DNA of 64,000 nt, taken from assembly GCF_000714935.1 (NCBI RefSeq), contig NZ_JMIR01000001.1:217122-281121 (forward strand). The letters run 5' to 3'. Position numbers and translations under genes: made by a program. How positions within the stretch are numbered: the stretch's first letter is position 1; each line of letters begins with the position of its first letter. The stretch comes from Tumebacillus flagellatus (GTDB lineage: Bacteria; Bacillota; Bacilli; Tumebacillales; Tumebacillaceae). The notes under the pieces are model-generated. The model did no database searches. It was not told the DNA's origin and saw nothing but the letters and a program-made list of their open reading frames with translations. Positions 16,767 to 26,800 of this stretch are shown piece after piece.

Positions 16767-17153
16767 ATGCCGAAAGTGATTTGTTATGTGAACACGTGCA
16801 CGCACTTCGTCGCCGGCAACCTCTGCGGAGCCCGCAACATCGACATCATGCACGAAGACGAAACCCGCATGTCGGAGCTCGTGGAGCAGACGATGTGCAA
16901 ATCGTTTCACGAAGCAAGCGGGGTCACGTCGTACCTCGGGTCGATGGACAACACAAACTGGGTGGGCGCGGCGCTGGAGATGACGCTGCCGGGGCATCAC
17001 CTCGACCCGTCGGTCTCCTGCACCGTCGCGTCGTGCGAGTATTGGAAAGAAGGCCGTCTGTGCACCGCGAACGCCATCGAAGTGACCGGCGTGAGCGCCG
17101 ACGAATGCCAAGACACGAATTGCAAAACGTTTGAGCTGCGCAAGGGGGTGTAA
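16767..17153 (+). CDS. Protein with two DUF1540 cysteine motifs
   Basis: A 128-residue protein made of two DUF1540-like repeats. The first (residues 1-48) has VICYVNTCTHFVAGNLCGA, then E..E..MCKSF. The second (about 80-125) has VSCTVASCEYWKEGRLCTA followed by AIEVTGVSADECQDTNCKTF, the standard DUF1540 ending. The conserved cysteines probably bind metal. Function is unknown; several DUF1540 proteins in spore formers are sporulation-associated. Upstream, AATACTA with TGAAAG 16 bases before it resembles a SigG/SigF promoter, which is only suggestive. GAGAGGAG precedes the ATG. Confidence 0.85.
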   Translation: MPKVICYVNTCTHFVAGNLCGARNIDIMHEDETRMSELVEQTMCKSFHEASGVTSYLGSMDNTNWVGAALEMTLPGHHLDPSVSCTVASCEYWKEGRLCTANAIEVTGVSADECQDTNCKTFELRKGV

Positions 17154-17156
17154 GCG

Positions 17157-17387
17157 GTGGAGTTCGATTTCAAACATCTGGGGTATGAGTTGACGGTGAA
17201 GGAAATTGACCGCGAAACCCGCTACGGCAAGTTGGAACTGGCGGGCCTGTCCGGGCTTGGCATCGAGAAAGTCGAGCACCTGATGAACGCCGGCGACCTG
17301 CCGACCGACGGCGACCAGCGCGTCAAGGGCGAAGACTTTCTGAACTGGGTGAGCCGCAGCGGTGCCCCCGTCGCCAAGCAATCTTAA
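17157..17387 (+). CDS. Small protein of unknown function, coupled to the DUF1540 gene
   Basis: A 76-residue protein that I do not recognise. It starts with GTG, 3 bases after the DUF1540 stop codon, with AAGGGGGTG upstream inside the previous gene, so the two are one operon. The sequence has a mixed alpha/beta character: HLGYELTVKEIDRETRYG, then a helix-rich GLGIEKVEHLMNAGDLP that resembles a small HTH or SAM-like segment. There is no membrane segment or cysteine. It ends before a strong terminator. Confidence 0.7.
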   Translation: MEFDFKHLGYELTVKEIDRETRYGKLELAGLSGLGIEKVEHLMNAGDLPTDGDQRVKGEDFLNWVSRSGAPVAKQS

Positions 17388-17396
17388 AGCTCCTCA

Positions 17397-17441
17397 GAAA
17401 AAAACGCCGTCCCCGCGGGCTTGCGGGAAACGGCGTTTTTT
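17397..17441. terminator. Bidirectional terminator
   Basis: AAAACGCCGT and ACGGCGTTTT, with an inner CCGC/GCGG, lie between the convergent DUF1540 operon and the zinc-ribbon gene. Confidence 0.85.
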
Positions 17442-17631
17442 ACATTCCGATCGACAGGTCGCCGGCGTCGGCCAAACGGTCGAGCGAGATCAGCGAACCG
17501 TCCTCTTCGACTTGGAACATTTTAACACTCTCTCCGGTCACAGAAAATTCGACGAAACACCCCCAGCAGTAAAATTGCTGGGTACCGATCTTGCCGATGT
17601 CGCGGCAGTTGCAATGGGGACAACGCGTCAT
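17440..17631 (-). CDS. Small zinc-ribbon protein
   Basis: A 63-residue protein. Two cysteine pairs, CPHCNC at residues 4-9 and CWGC near 22-25, form a zinc ribbon. The rest is a short acidic tail (QVEEDGSLISLD). No function is known to me. AAGGAGG lies upstream of the ATG and the gene ends at a strong terminator. It lies downstream of the PRC-barrel gene on the same strand with a 34-base gap, so it may be cotranscribed with it. Confidence 0.75.
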   Translation of the reverse strand: MTRCPHCNCRDIGKIGTQQFYCWGCFVEFSVTGESVKMFQVEEDGSLISLDRLADAGDLSIGM

Positions 17632-17665
17632 GTCGTGGGCTTCCTCCTTCGTCTGGGCGGCAGGG

Positions 17666-18166
17666 TCACAAGGCCTCGGTGAGCTCGGTGTCGTCGGGGA
17701 CGATCAGGTTGTCTGCCCCCATCATGATGCCGGGAGAAGCGTGCAACACTTTCCGTCCTTGTCTCAGGTCCATGAGAAATCCTTCCGAGATCTCGTACCC
17801 TACAATTCTGTGCAAATTATCGTCTACGTAAACGTCTTCCACCGATCCCAGCAACGTTCCGCTTTGTGTGAGAACGTCCTTGCCCACGAAATGAATATCC
17901 CCTTCGATCAGGCTGCGAATCAAGCCTACTTCGTCACGATACTCCTCCATCGAGGATCGGCTCGGCGCGATGACGGCGTTCTCGCCGACGGCATGAACCG
18001 CCGTCCGGCCGAGGATGCGGGGAGCTGAGAGCAACCCGCCGCGTTCAATCAGGAAACTGTGAAAGGTGCCTTCCGGGGTGAACAGGACGTCGCGAACTTC
18101 GCCGATGTTCTCCCCGAATTCCAACTCCACCACCGGCAATCCCACCAAGTCTCTGGCTTTTCTCAT
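17666..18166 (-). CDS. yrrD: PRC-barrel domain protein (YrrD-like)
   Basis: A 166-residue protein made of two PRC-barrel units: residues about 3-75, beginning RKARDLVGLPVVEL, and 88-160, beginning GDIHFVGKDVLTQSG. PRC barrels are small beta folds used as RNA- or protein-binding adaptors (as in RimM). The B. subtilis homologue yrrD lies downstream of yrvO-trmU in the same order, except that trmU, yrrB and yrrC are not here. No membrane segment is present. GGGAGGG precedes the ATG. Confidence 0.82.
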   Translation of the reverse strand: MRKARDLVGLPVVELEFGENIGEVRDVLFTPEGTFHSFLIERGGLLSAPRILGRTAVHAVGENAVIAPSRSSMEEYRDEVGLIRSLIEGDIHFVGKDVLTQSGTLLGSVEDVYVDDNLHRIVGYEISEGFLMDLRQGRKVLHASPGIMMGADNLIVPDDTELTEAL

Positions 18167-18204
18167 CGCGTTCGTCCCTCCCCTGTCTGTGCGCCTCTCT
18201 CCGC

Positions 18205-19347
18205 CTAGCGGTGCTGCAGGCGCTTGACCACGTCTGCCGTCTTCTGTGCGGCTTCGCGCACTTCATCGACGGTATTGTGCCCCGAAAAACTGAACCGTAT
18301 CGCCGAGAGCACGCGGTCTTCCGATAGGCCCATCGCCGTCAGCACATGCGAAGGCTGCAAGGCGCCTGCCGTGCAAGCCGACCCGCTGGACGCGGCGATG
18401 CCCTGTATGTCCAAATTCATCAACAGCCGCTCCGCTTTCACGCCGGGGAACGAGACGTTCAAGATGGAGGGCAAGCTGTGCGCGGGGGAGTTGACCGCGT
18501 ACTGCGCCTCGTCCAACTCTTGCGCGAAGATGTCGAGCATGAGTTGACGCAGCTCGCGGATGTGTGCCAACTTGGTTTCGCGCTGTGCTTGAGCGATCCG
18601 CACCGCTTCCCCGAACCCCGCGATGCCGGGGAGGTTCTCAGTGCCGCCGCGGCGTTTGCGCTCTTGGTTGCCGCCGTGCAAAAACGGCGTCCACTTCAAG
18701 TTGTGGTGCACATAGAGTGCGCCGATGCCCTTGGGCGCGTGGATTTTATGCCCGGAGACCGAGAGCAAGTCCACGTGAAGCTGCTCCACGTCCAAGTCCA
18801 TCAACCCAAACGCTTGCACGGCGTCGGTGTGCATGACGATGCCTCTCTCCCGCGCCAACGCCCCGATGGCTTCCACCGGCTGAATCGCGCCGGTTTCGTT
18901 GTTGACCGTCATGATCGAGATCACCGTCGTGTCGGGACGCAGGACTTTTTCCACCGCTTCCCGTGTGACGATGCCGTCAGACTCCGGGTTCACATAGGTC
19001 ACTTCAAATCCCAATTGTTCCAAGAACTCGCACGTGTTCAACACCGCATGGTGCTCGATGCTCGTCGTGACGATGTGCTTGCCCTGTTCTTGGCGGGACA
19101 GGGCCGCTCCGATGATCGCAGCGTTGTCCGCTTCCGTGCCGCCGCTGGTGAACACCAGCTCGTACGGCGTCGCGTGCAGAGCTTTGGCGACCTGCTCCCG
19201 CGCCCCTTCGACGGCCGCTTTCGCAACGCGTCCCGCTTCATGCACGCTCGACGGGTTGCCGTAAATCTCACCGAGGAACGGCTCCATCGCGGCGCGCACT
19301 TCGGGAGCCACTGCGGTGGTCGCCGCGTTGTCGAGGTAGATTCTCAT
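18205..19347 (-). CDS. iscS: Cysteine desulfurase (IscS/NifS family, YrvO-like)
   Basis: A PLP enzyme of 380 residues that removes sulfur from cysteine to form a protein persulfide, for tRNA thiolation and Fe-S clusters. The N-terminal signature MRIYLDNAATT, the PLP lysine in SVSGHKIHAPKGIG (about 200) and the catalytic loop SSGSACTAGA (about 324) are all present. In B. subtilis the homologue yrvO lies between cymR and trmU and serves tRNA 2-thiolation; here cymR is directly upstream but trmU is absent. The start at 19347 follows AAGGAGTGG; the longer frame to 19395 runs into the upstream hairpin. Confidence 0.92.
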   Translation of the reverse strand: MRIYLDNAATTAVAPEVRAAMEPFLGEIYGNPSSVHEAGRVAKAAVEGAREQVAKALHATPYELVFTSGGTEADNAAIIGAALSRQEQGKHIVTTSIEHHAVLNTCEFLEQLGFEVTYVNPESDGIVTREAVEKVLRPDTTVISIMTVNNETGAIQPVEAIGALARERGIVMHTDAVQAFGLMDLDVEQLHVDLLSVSGHKIHAPKGIGALYVHHNLKWTPFLHGGNQERKRRGGTENLPGIAGFGEAVRIAQAQRETKLAHIRELRQLMLDIFAQELDEAQYAVNSPAHSLPSILNVSFPGVKAERLLMNLDIQGIAASSGSACTAGALQPSHVLTAMGLSEDRVLSAIRFSFSGHNTVDEVREAAQKTADVVKRLQHR

Positions 19348-19371
19348 GTCGTGACCACTCCTTTTATGTAC

Positions 19372-19401
19372 AAAAAGGTATGTGGAACACACCACATACC
19401 C
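19372..19401 (-). terminator. Intercistronic terminator/attenuator between cymR and iscS
   Basis: GGTATGTGG and CCACATACC form a hairpin followed on the minus strand by TTTTTG, 25 bases before the iscS start. It would lower readthrough from cymR into iscS. Confidence 0.75.
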
Positions 19402-19417
19402 AGCTTGTTGTTGGTTC

Positions 19418-19825
19418 TTAGATGTAGAACATGTAGTTTTCGCCGCTGTTGCGTTTTTTCTCGATCAGGTCTTGCAACGTCGTGCCGTCCAGCACGGAGT
19501 TGATCGAGTCGCGAACTTTCTCCCAGAGTTCCGCCAACTCTTCTTCCGGGTCGTCCACGATGGTGATCGGGCCTTCCAACACGCGGATGATGTCGCCGAC
19601 GGTGATCTCTTGCGGCGCTTTGGCGAGCACATACCCGCCGTACGCGCCGCGAATGCTGCGCACCAAACCGGCGTTGCGAAGCGGCGCAATCAATTGCTCC
19701 AAATAGTGTTCCGAGAGCGATTGGCGCTCGGCTACCGATTTCAAGGACACAGGGCCCTCTCCGAAGAACATGCCCAGGTCGATCATCAGCGTGACCCCGT
19801 AGCGTCCTTTAGTGGATAATTTCAT
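19418..19825 (-). CDS. cymR: Rrf2 family regulator CymR (cysteine metabolism repressor)
   Basis: A 135-residue winged-helix regulator. CymR, together with CysK, represses sulfur-assimilation genes in Bacillales when cysteine is plentiful. The sequence matches CymR closely: MKLSTKGRYGVTLMIDL, LSEHYLEQLIAPLRNAGLV, SIRGAYGGYVLAKAP and the C-terminal YMFYI. It has no cysteine, so it lacks the Fe-S ligands of IscR. It is followed by a hairpin and then the cysteine desulfurase gene. The first 17 bases overlap the end of the YczE-like gene, so the two are closely coupled. Confidence 0.93.
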   Translation of the reverse strand: MKLSTKGRYGVTLMIDLGMFFGEGPVSLKSVAERQSLSEHYLEQLIAPLRNAGLVRSIRGAYGGYVLAKAPQEITVGDIIRVLEGPITIVDDPEEELAELWEKVRDSINSVLDGTTLQDLIEKKRNSGENYMFYI

Positions 19826-20516
19826 GTTCCCATTCTCTCCTCTGTACATACGGTTGAAAAACGCGGGTTGCCCATTTCAATCCCCACTCCGTCGGATGCC
19901 CGATGGTCAGGGAGAACAGGATCGTGCCGATCGAGAACGGTCCGCTCAACAGAATCCCGACGATGACCGCCGAGACTTCGATCAGGGTCCGCACCCAGCG
20001 GATGCTCCACCCCGTTTTCTGGTGAATCGACAGCATGAGCCAATCTCGCGGACCTGCGCCCAATTGCGACGCGATGTAGATGCCCACGCCAAGACCCATG
20101 ACCACGACTCCCACTGCAAATTGCGGCACCATCCCGTACCAATGCGTCTGAAGGGGGATCAACGGTTTGATCCAGTCGCAGTACGGTCCCAGCATCAGGA
20201 TGTTGATCAAGGTGCCGATCTTCGGCCAGCTTTTCGCCATCCAGCAGGCGACCGCCAGCATCGGCAACCCGACGAGCTGGTTGGCCTCTCCAAACGTCAG
20301 CGGCGTGTGCAACGTCAAACCGATGTGCAACACGTCCCACGGAGAAGCTCCCATGTTCGCCCCGATGACGGCGCGGATGCCGATTGCCATGACGAGCAAG
20401 CCGACATTCATTATGATCAGTCTGCGCAGAAACATCTGCCAGTACGGTTCTTGCTTTTTTTTGACGGTGCTTGCGTTCAAGACTTGCTGTTCCCTAGTAT
20501 GGGCCTCGGTTTGCAC
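19809..20516 (-). CDS. YczE/YyaS/YitT family membrane protein
   Basis: A 235-residue integral membrane protein (five or six helices) of the YczE/YyaS group, with no established function. The family signature is GANMGASPWDVLHIGLT in the first half and SQLGAGPRDWLMLSIHQKTG in the second. The start is a GTG at 20516 with CGGAGG 6 bases upstream; that ribosome binding site lies inside the last codons of rarA, and the GTG comes two bases after the rarA stop. The 3' end overlaps the cymR start by 17 bases. The gene is therefore embedded tightly in a rarA-yczE-cymR unit. Confidence 0.83.
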   Translation of the reverse strand: MQTEAHTREQQVLNASTVKKKQEPYWQMFLRRLIIMNVGLLVMAIGIRAVIGANMGASPWDVLHIGLTLHTPLTFGEANQLVGLPMLAVACWMAKSWPKIGTLINILMLGPYCDWIKPLIPLQTHWYGMVPQFAVGVVVMGLGVGIYIASQLGAGPRDWLMLSIHQKTGWSIRWVRTLIEVSAVIVGILLSGPFSIGTILFSLTIGHPTEWGLKWATRVFQPYVQRREWEHEIIH

Positions 20517-20518
20517 GA

Positions 20519-21850
20519 CTATCCTCCGTTCCGCTCTGTGCGCCAATGTCGCAGGCGCTCTCCTAATACTTGCTCATACCCGTTACGGGTTGGATGATAG
20601 AACGTGGTGTCTCGCAATTCGTCGGGCAAGTACTGTTGTTCGACATAATTCCCCGGGAAATCGTGCGGGTAGAGATACCCTTGACCGTGACCGAGCTTCG
20701 CCGCTCCCTTGTAGTGCGCGTCTCTGAGGTGCGGCGGTACGTCGACGGAACTGCCCTCGCGAATCATCTGCAGAGCGCGGTTGATGCCCATGTACGACGC
20801 GTTCGATTTCGGCGCGGTGGCGAGGTAGGTCGCCGCTTGGGCGAGGATGATCCGCCCCTCCGGCATTCCGATCACCTCCACCGCTTGAAACGCGGAGAGC
20901 GCGATTTGCAGCGCGCGCGGGTCGGCGTTGCCGATGTCCTCCGACGCGGAGATGATCAAGCGTCGTCCGATAAACTTCGGGTCTTCGCCGGCGTCGATCA
21001 TCTTCGCCAGCCAGTAGAGGGCGGCGTCGGGGTCGGAGCCGCGAATCGACTTGATCAAGGCAGACGTCGTGTCGTAGTGTTGATCGGAGCTCTTGTCATA
21101 GCGCACGACGCGGCGTTGAATCGATTCGGCTGCGACGTCGAGCGTGACATGGATGACGCCGTCCGTATCCGGCGGCGTGGACAACACCGCCAGTTCCAGC
21201 GCGTTGTAGAGGCGGCGGGCGTCGCCGTCCGCGTAGCGCGCCAGATGTTGCAGCGCCTCATCGTCCGCGGAGACGTTATAATCGCCAAGGCCGCGTCCGG
21301 GCAGGGACAGGGCTTTTTTCGCCATGACGATCAGGTCTTGTTCGGTGTGTTTTTGCAGTTGGAAGATCTGCGAGCGCGAGAGCAGCGCGGCGTTGACTTC
21401 GAAGAAAGGATTCTCCGTCGTCGCGCCGATCAGCACGATCAAACCTTCCTCGACGTGCGGCAAGAGCGCGTCCTGTTGGGACTTGTTGAAGCGGTGAATT
21501 TCGTCGACGAACAGGACGGTGCGCTGTTGGTACATCGCCAGCGCGTCTTTGGCGTCGTCGACCACTTTGCGGATGTCGGCCACACCGGCCGTGACGGCGT
21601 TGAGCGTGCGAAACGTCCGTTTGGTGGAGCGGGCGATAACGCGGGCGATCGTGGTCTTGCCCGTGCCGGGCGGCCCGTACAGAATCAGCGACGTGAGCGA
21701 GTCGGTCTCGATGGCGCGGCGGAGCAGCTTGCCCCGGCCGACGATGCTCTCTTGCCCGATCAGTTCGTCCAGCGACTGCGGGCGCATCCGGGCGGCCAGC
21801 GGGGCGTTGTTCTGTTGCTCGGCTTCCGCTTGGAATCCAAACAAATCCAT
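20519..21850 (-). CDS. rarA: Replication-associated recombination protein A (RarA/MgsA, AAA+ ATPase)
   Basis: A 443-residue clamp-loader-like AAA+ ATPase acting at stalled replication forks. Walker A is GPPGTGKT near residue 55, Walker B is [12 protein letters not shown], and the sensor region follows as [13 protein letters not shown]. The C-terminal MgsA tetramerisation domain begins near [19 protein letters not shown]. The start at 21850 lies one base after the ltaE stop and is the natural N-terminus (MDLFGFQ). The B. subtilis homologue yrvN sits in the same area beside cymR. Confidence 0.93.
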   Translation of the reverse strand: MDLFGFQAEAEQQNNAPLAARMRPQSLDELIGQESIVGRGKLLRRAIETDSLTSLILYGPPGTGKTTIARVIARSTKRTFRTLNAVTAGVADIRKVVDDAKDALAMYQQRTVLFVDEIHRFNKSQQDALLPHVEEGLIVLIGATTENPFFEVNAALLSRSQIFQLQKHTEQDLIVMAKKALSLPGRGLGDYNVSADDEALQHLARYADGDARRLYNALELAVLSTPPDTDGVIHVTLDVAAESIQRRVVRYDKSSDQHYDTTSALIKSIRGSDPDAALYWLAKMIDAGEDPKFIGRRLIISASEDIGNADPRALQIALSAFQAVEVIGMPEGRIILAQAATYLATAPKSNASYMGINRALQMIREGSSVDVPPHLRDAHYKGAAKLGHGQGYLYPHDFPGNYVEQQYLPDELRDTTFYHPTRNGYEQVLGERLRHWRTERNGG

Positions 21851-21851
21851 G

Positions 21852-22886
21852 TTACGCGAGCCCTCGAACGACGCGTTGGATCGTCTCAAGAGCGGAGACG
21901 ATGTCCGCTTTCGAGATATTCAAATGAGTGACGAAGCGAACCAGCTGCGGGCCGAAACCGCCGCAGAGGATGCCGGATTTTTTTAATTCGTCGATCAGTA
22001 CCGTTTCGCTCACGCCAAGGCCCGCGATGTTCACGATGACGATGTTGGTGTCCACCGTCGCCGGATCGATGGCAAGGCCCGGAATTTGGGCGAGACCCTC
22101 GGCGAGGAACTTCGCGTTGGCGTGGTCTTCGGCGAGGCGTTCGACGTTTTGAGTGAGGGCGAGCAGAGCGGGTGCCGCCAAGACGCCGACTTGACGCAGG
22201 CCGCCGCCGAAGCGCTTGCGCCAGACGCGGGCTTGCTCGATGGTGGCGCGGTCGCCGACGAGCATCGAGCCGACCGGGGCGCCGAGGCCCTTGGAAAAGC
22301 AGAATTGGACGGTGTCCACGTATTGGGCAAAGTCGGACGGTTTCTGACCGCTGGCGACGACGGCGTTGAACAAACGGGCGCCGTCGAGGTGGACGCGGAT
22401 GTTGTTCTCGCGGGCGATCTCGTGGATGGCGCGCATGTTCTCCGTCGGGACGACGGCACCGCCGGCTTTGTTATGGGTGTTTTCCAAGCAGATCAGCGTG
22501 GTGACCGGCTGGTGGATGTCGGACGGACGGATCGCGCCGCGCACGTCCTCCGGGTTCATCGCGCCGCGCACGCCCTTGATCGTGCGGGTCTGCACGCCGC
22601 CGAACGCCGAGGCGGTCGCGCCTTCATAGAGGAAGATGTGAGAGGTTTCTTCGAGGATGATCTCTTCCCCGCTGCGGGCTTGGGTGAGCACGGCGATCTG
22701 GTTGCCCATCGTGCCGGAGGTGACAAACAACCCCGCTTCTTTGCCGAGCATCCGGGCAGCGGTGTCTTCCAATTTCTGCACAGTCGGATCTTCGCCGTAG
22801 ACATCGTCGCCTACTTCGGCGTTGTACATGGCTTTGCGCATCTCTTCCGAGGGTTTGGTGACAGTATCGCTTCGCAGGTCGATGAT
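21852..22886 (-). CDS. ltaE: Low-specificity L-threonine aldolase
   Basis: A PLP enzyme of 344 residues that cleaves threonine and allo-threonine to glycine and acetaldehyde. The start MIIDLRSDTVTKPSEEMR is characteristic; the PLP lysine is in QFCFSKGLGAPVGSM (about 197). It follows GAGGAACT at 22886. It is encoded immediately upstream of rarA with only one base between stop and start, so the pair is probably cotranscribed. That link is physical and not obviously functional. Confidence 0.92.
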   Translation of the reverse strand: MIDLRSDTVTKPSEEMRKAMYNAEVGDDVYGEDPTVQKLEDTAARMLGKEAGLFVTSGTMGNQIAVLTQARSGEEIILEETSHIFLYEGATASAFGGVQTRTIKGVRGAMNPEDVRGAIRPSDIHQPVTTLICLENTHNKAGGAVVPTENMRAIHEIARENNIRVHLDGARLFNAVVASGQKPSDFAQYVDTVQFCFSKGLGAPVGSMLVGDRATIEQARVWRKRFGGGLRQVGVLAAPALLALTQNVERLAEDHANAKFLAEGLAQIPGLAIDPATVDTNIVIVNIAGLGVSETVLIDELKKSGILCGGFGPQLVRFVTHLNISKADIVSALETIQRVVRGLA

Positions 22887-22951
22887 CATAGCTGAGTTCC
22901 TCATTTCCGATAAATTCACTCGTCATTACGAATAAGTATAGTCGAATGCAA

Positions 22952-22983
22952 GCAAAAAGGCGATGAAAAAGTTCATCGCCTTC
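22952..22983 (-). terminator. Terminator of map
   Basis: AAGGCGATGAA and TTCATCGCCTT form a stem with TTTTTGC after it on the minus strand, just past the map stop at 23005. Confidence 0.8.
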
Positions 22984-23004
22984 ATGTTTTGCTTCTATAC
23001 TGTG

Positions 23005-23751
23005 TTACAGAACAGTCAGCAGTTGCGGGCCGTCCGCCGTGATGGCGAGGGTGTGTTCGTATTGGCAAGACAGCGAGCCGTCCACCGTGCGGGCGGTCCA
23101 CCCGTCTTCGTCCACTTTGCAGTGGTACTTGCCGATGTTGATCATCGGCTCGATGGTGAAGACCATGCCTTCGCGAATGCGCGGGCCGCGGCCGGCCGGG
23201 CCGTAGTGCGGCACTTCCGGGCCTTCGTGCATCGAGCGGCCGATGCCGTGCCCGATGAAGTCGCGCACGACGGAAAAGCCTTCGCCCTCGGCGTAGACTT
23301 GGATGGCGTTGGAGACATCGCCGATGCGGTTGCCGACGACTGCTTTCTCGATGCCTTTGAACATGGATTCGTGGGTGACTTCCATCAGGCGTTTTGCTTC
23401 CGGCGAGATTTCGCCGACCGCATAGCTCCACGCGGAGTCGGCGTTCATGCCGTCAAGGGTTACGACCATGTCGATGGTGACAATATCGCCTTCCTTGAGC
23501 GCGTACTTACTCGGCATGCCGTGGCAGACCACGTCGTTGACAGACGCGCACGTCGCGTACGGGTAGCCGTGGTAGCCGATCTGCGCCGGGATGGCGTTGC
23601 GCTCGCGCATATAGGTCTCAGCGAATTCGTTGATCTCCATCGTGGTCAAGCCCGGTCGCATCATCTTGGCAATTTCGCGGTGAATCTCCGCGATGATGCG
23701 CCCCGCTTCCCGCATGACGGCGATTTCGGAGGGAGTTTTGATTTCGATCAA
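23005..23751 (-). CDS. map: Type I methionine aminopeptidase
   Basis: Removes the initiator methionine from nascent proteins. The 248-residue protein starts with a TTG codon at 23751, with AAGGAAG 9 bases upstream. The metal ligands are visible: the two Asp of VTIDMVVTLDG and NADSAW, His in FIGHGIGRSMHEGPEVPHYG, Glu in VFTIEPMI, and Glu in CQYEHT. It is a stand-alone gene, away from the ribosomal protein cluster where map usually sits. It may be a second copy, or the only one. Confidence 0.93.
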   Translation of the reverse strand: MIEIKTPSEIAVMREAGRIIAEIHREIAKMMRPGLTTMEINEFAETYMRERNAIPAQIGYHGYPYATCASVNDVVCHGMPSKYALKEGDIVTIDMVVTLDGMNADSAWSYAVGEISPEAKRLMEVTHESMFKGIEKAVVGNRIGDVSNAIQVYAEGEGFSVVRDFIGHGIGRSMHEGPEVPHYGPAGRGPRIREGMVFTIEPMINIGKYHCKVDEDGWTARTVDGSLSCQYEHTLAITADGPQLLTVL

Positions 23752-23817
23752 TGCAGTACACTTCCTTCTAGGGTCAGATGTCTATTATGTACTATACCAT
23801 AGTGCGCAAAAGAGTGA

Positions 23818-23857
23818 CAAAAAATGAAGCCGTCCGGGGTTGTTCCGGACAGCTTCA
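23818..23857 (-). terminator. Terminator of the large S-layer nuclease gene
   Basis: GAAGCCGTCCGG and CCGGACAGCTTC form a stem with a T run (23819-23824) on the minus strand, close to the stop at 23869. Confidence 0.85.
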
Positions 23858-23868
23858 AATGTTGTTCC

Positions 23869-26800
23869 TTACGGGGTAACGGTCGGAGTCGGAGTTGCAG
23901 TAACGAAATCCACTGCGTTATCGTTCGTATCCACACCCTCGTTGCGTTGAATGCTGTGGGTGTAATCCGAAGCCGTTTGGTTAGCCGGTCCGGACCCGTC
24001 AAAGAGGTTCGCGGTGGAACCAAACCCGACGAAGTCTACGAGCGCCAGATCGTTCATGGACGCCAAGTACGCGCTATTGTGGCTCAGCAAGGCTAACTTG
24101 CCCGCCGTTCCGCTCAGATTGGTCGTCGAGGAAGCGAGGAAACCTGCCGGAAGATCGGCCAGCCCGGTGTTCGAACCGCTGTTGTACTTGATCAACGCAT
24201 AGCCGTGCGCTTTGATCACGCCGTTCAACGTCACGGAGCCGGAGGATGCCCACGGCCACGTCGAAGTGGTCGCCGCTTGGTATTGCAACATCCAGTTGCT
24301 CAGAGTAATGTCCACATCAGACGGGTTATACAGCTCAACGAAGTCGTACTTGTACGTCGAAGCTGCGTTGCCGCCGTTGCCGTAAATTTCGCTGATCAAG
24401 ATGTGGTTGTCCTTTGCGATGACAGAAGCAACGTCCGAGGTGGTGTCTTGGTTGCCGTTGACCGCTTTGACGAAGTAATAGTACGTCGTGTTGACAGTGC
24501 CGGCATCGCGGACGGTGTCCGTGTACGTTTGCTCGCCTTCATTCGCCGTGCCCACAACCGTCGCCGTCGAGACGTCGTTGGTTTTGGAACGGAGGATTTG
24601 GTAAGTCGTGCCGACCGGGCCGGTTGCATCGGTCCACGTCACGACGTTGTTCACACCCACCGTTGCGTTGTCGAGGTCGGTGGAAGTGACCGCGACGTTG
24701 GTCGCCTGCGTCAACGGAACGACGTTCTCGTAGTCTTGGGAAGCCGTGACTTGAACACTGACCGGGTCAGCGCTGCCCGTGGAGTTTTGCGCCACGATGA
24801 AGTAGGTGTACGTCGTCCCCGCTTCCACATCGCTGTCCGTGAACGTTTGACGGCCGGACGGGACGAAGCCGAGCGAGACGGCATCCCCGATCACACCGGT
24901 GGTGCTGCGGAGCACTTCTACCTGGGTCGTATTCTTGGAATCCACCCAGGTGATTTTGTTTTCAACGCCGCCCGTCGTTTGCAGGTCGGTGTCTTGAGAA
25001 ACACCTTTCACGCTGGTGACGACCGTCGGAGCCGGAATGGCATCGGTGGTCACAGTGTACGTTTTCTTCGTCACGCCGTCCGCGGCGGTGACGACGATCA
25101 AATTGCCGGTCGCAAGCGTGCCCGAAGTGATCTCGGTTTGCCCGTCCGCTTGGTAATACTTCACCGTTGCTCCGACGAGCGGTTTGACGACCGCATTGAC
25201 GGTGTCGAGCGTGACGCCGTACGGGAAACCGCTGACGGTGCTGTTCGCGGTGTCCACTTGGTAGACGTCGGAGAACAGCTCGGTGTTGTCGGCAGTAAAC
25301 GAAACTTTCGAGTAGCCGGCGGTTGCCGCGTCCGTGTCGTTCCAGAAGAACACGCGGTTCTCAGCCGGAATCGTGTACCACAGGTTCGGGTCGACCAATT
25401 TCTTCGTGTAGTAGTCGCCGACCGGCTTGGAGAGCGGGGTGTTGTTGTCCATGCGCGCACGGAAGACAAACGGCTGTTCCAAGAGCGGGTCCGCCGGGTT
25501 CCAGATGCCTTTCTTCTCCGCTTTCGCTGCTTTCAGCGCGTCTGCGTAAGTTTCGAAGCCCTCGAGGTTCGGGTAGATCTGATAGGTCGTTGCCATGCCT
25601 TCACGAACTTGCTTGAGATTGATGTCTTCGCCGTTCTTGAAGACGTGAGCCAGCAGGCGGCCGTACTTGTCCAACGGCTCGGAGCCGAAGTGCAGTTCGA
25701 CCGGCGTGTTCGCCGGAAGCAGCGCGTCCAGCGCGTTGTGCGCCGCATCGCCGTGCGCGCCTTGCGACAGGCCGTTGTAGACGGTCTCCGGCGTGTCGAT
25801 CGAGAGGAAGCGAACGTTGGTAGCGCCGAAGATCGGAGTGGACAACTTCACCGTGTCTCCGTCAACACCGCGCGCGACCGTCGCTTGCTTCACGACGCCG
25901 TCGGTGCTCGGAGCCGGAGCTTGCGTCGCTTGCTCGACCACGTCGCCCGCTTTGCGCGGCAACAGTTGGTAATCGGTGTTGTATTGGCTCATGATCCCGG
26001 TCAAGTCATACCATTTGCCAACTTGCAAAGAGTTGATGGCACCGGTGGTTGCGTAGACGCGCACCAACAACGAGTTGAAGTTTGCGTCGATCAGCGACAG
26101 GTTGTAACCGCCTGCGGAGTCCGGGGTGTCCGGTTTGCTGGAGAGGTAGCCGGACACTTGGACAAGCTTGCCTTCCGCGGCTTCCGCAACAGAGGTGTTG
26201 GAAAGCTCTTCGAGCGTCATCGCTTGCGGAGTCGGCAGGGTGCGGCCCTTGCCGATCAGGGTGATGGCGTTCGCATCCGGCACAAACTCGGTCAAGTTGT
26301 TGTACGTCGAGATCGTACCGGTCATGCGCAGTTCGTCGCCCTCTTGGAAGTCGAAGCCCGCCGGAGCGGTGTAGCCGAACAAATTGATACCGCCCGAACT
26401 GTCTTGGATGTACGTGGACAGTTTCGCAGACGAGTTAAATGCCGAGTTGTTCGCAGTCACGATGCCTTGGATGGTGACTTTTTGCGTCTTATTGGTCACG
26501 CTGCGGGCATTGGCGATCGACATCGTCTGTGCAGCCGGGTCCAAGAAGGTGATCGCAAACGGGCTCGAAGTGACGTTTGCGTTCGCACCGATGATTTTCG
26601 CCTGCGGGATCGTCACCGTCACGTTGGCGTTGTTCGCCGACGTGTGCGCGGTCGCTTGTCCGGAAAGCGTGATCGTCAACTGTGTGTCGCTGTTACGGGT
26701 GACGGTGTAGTCAAGACCTGCGGGCAAGTTGTTCAGGGTGACATCTGCCTTGGTCAAGTCTTGTGCGAATGTGCCGTTGGCAAGCGTCAGCACTTCGCTG

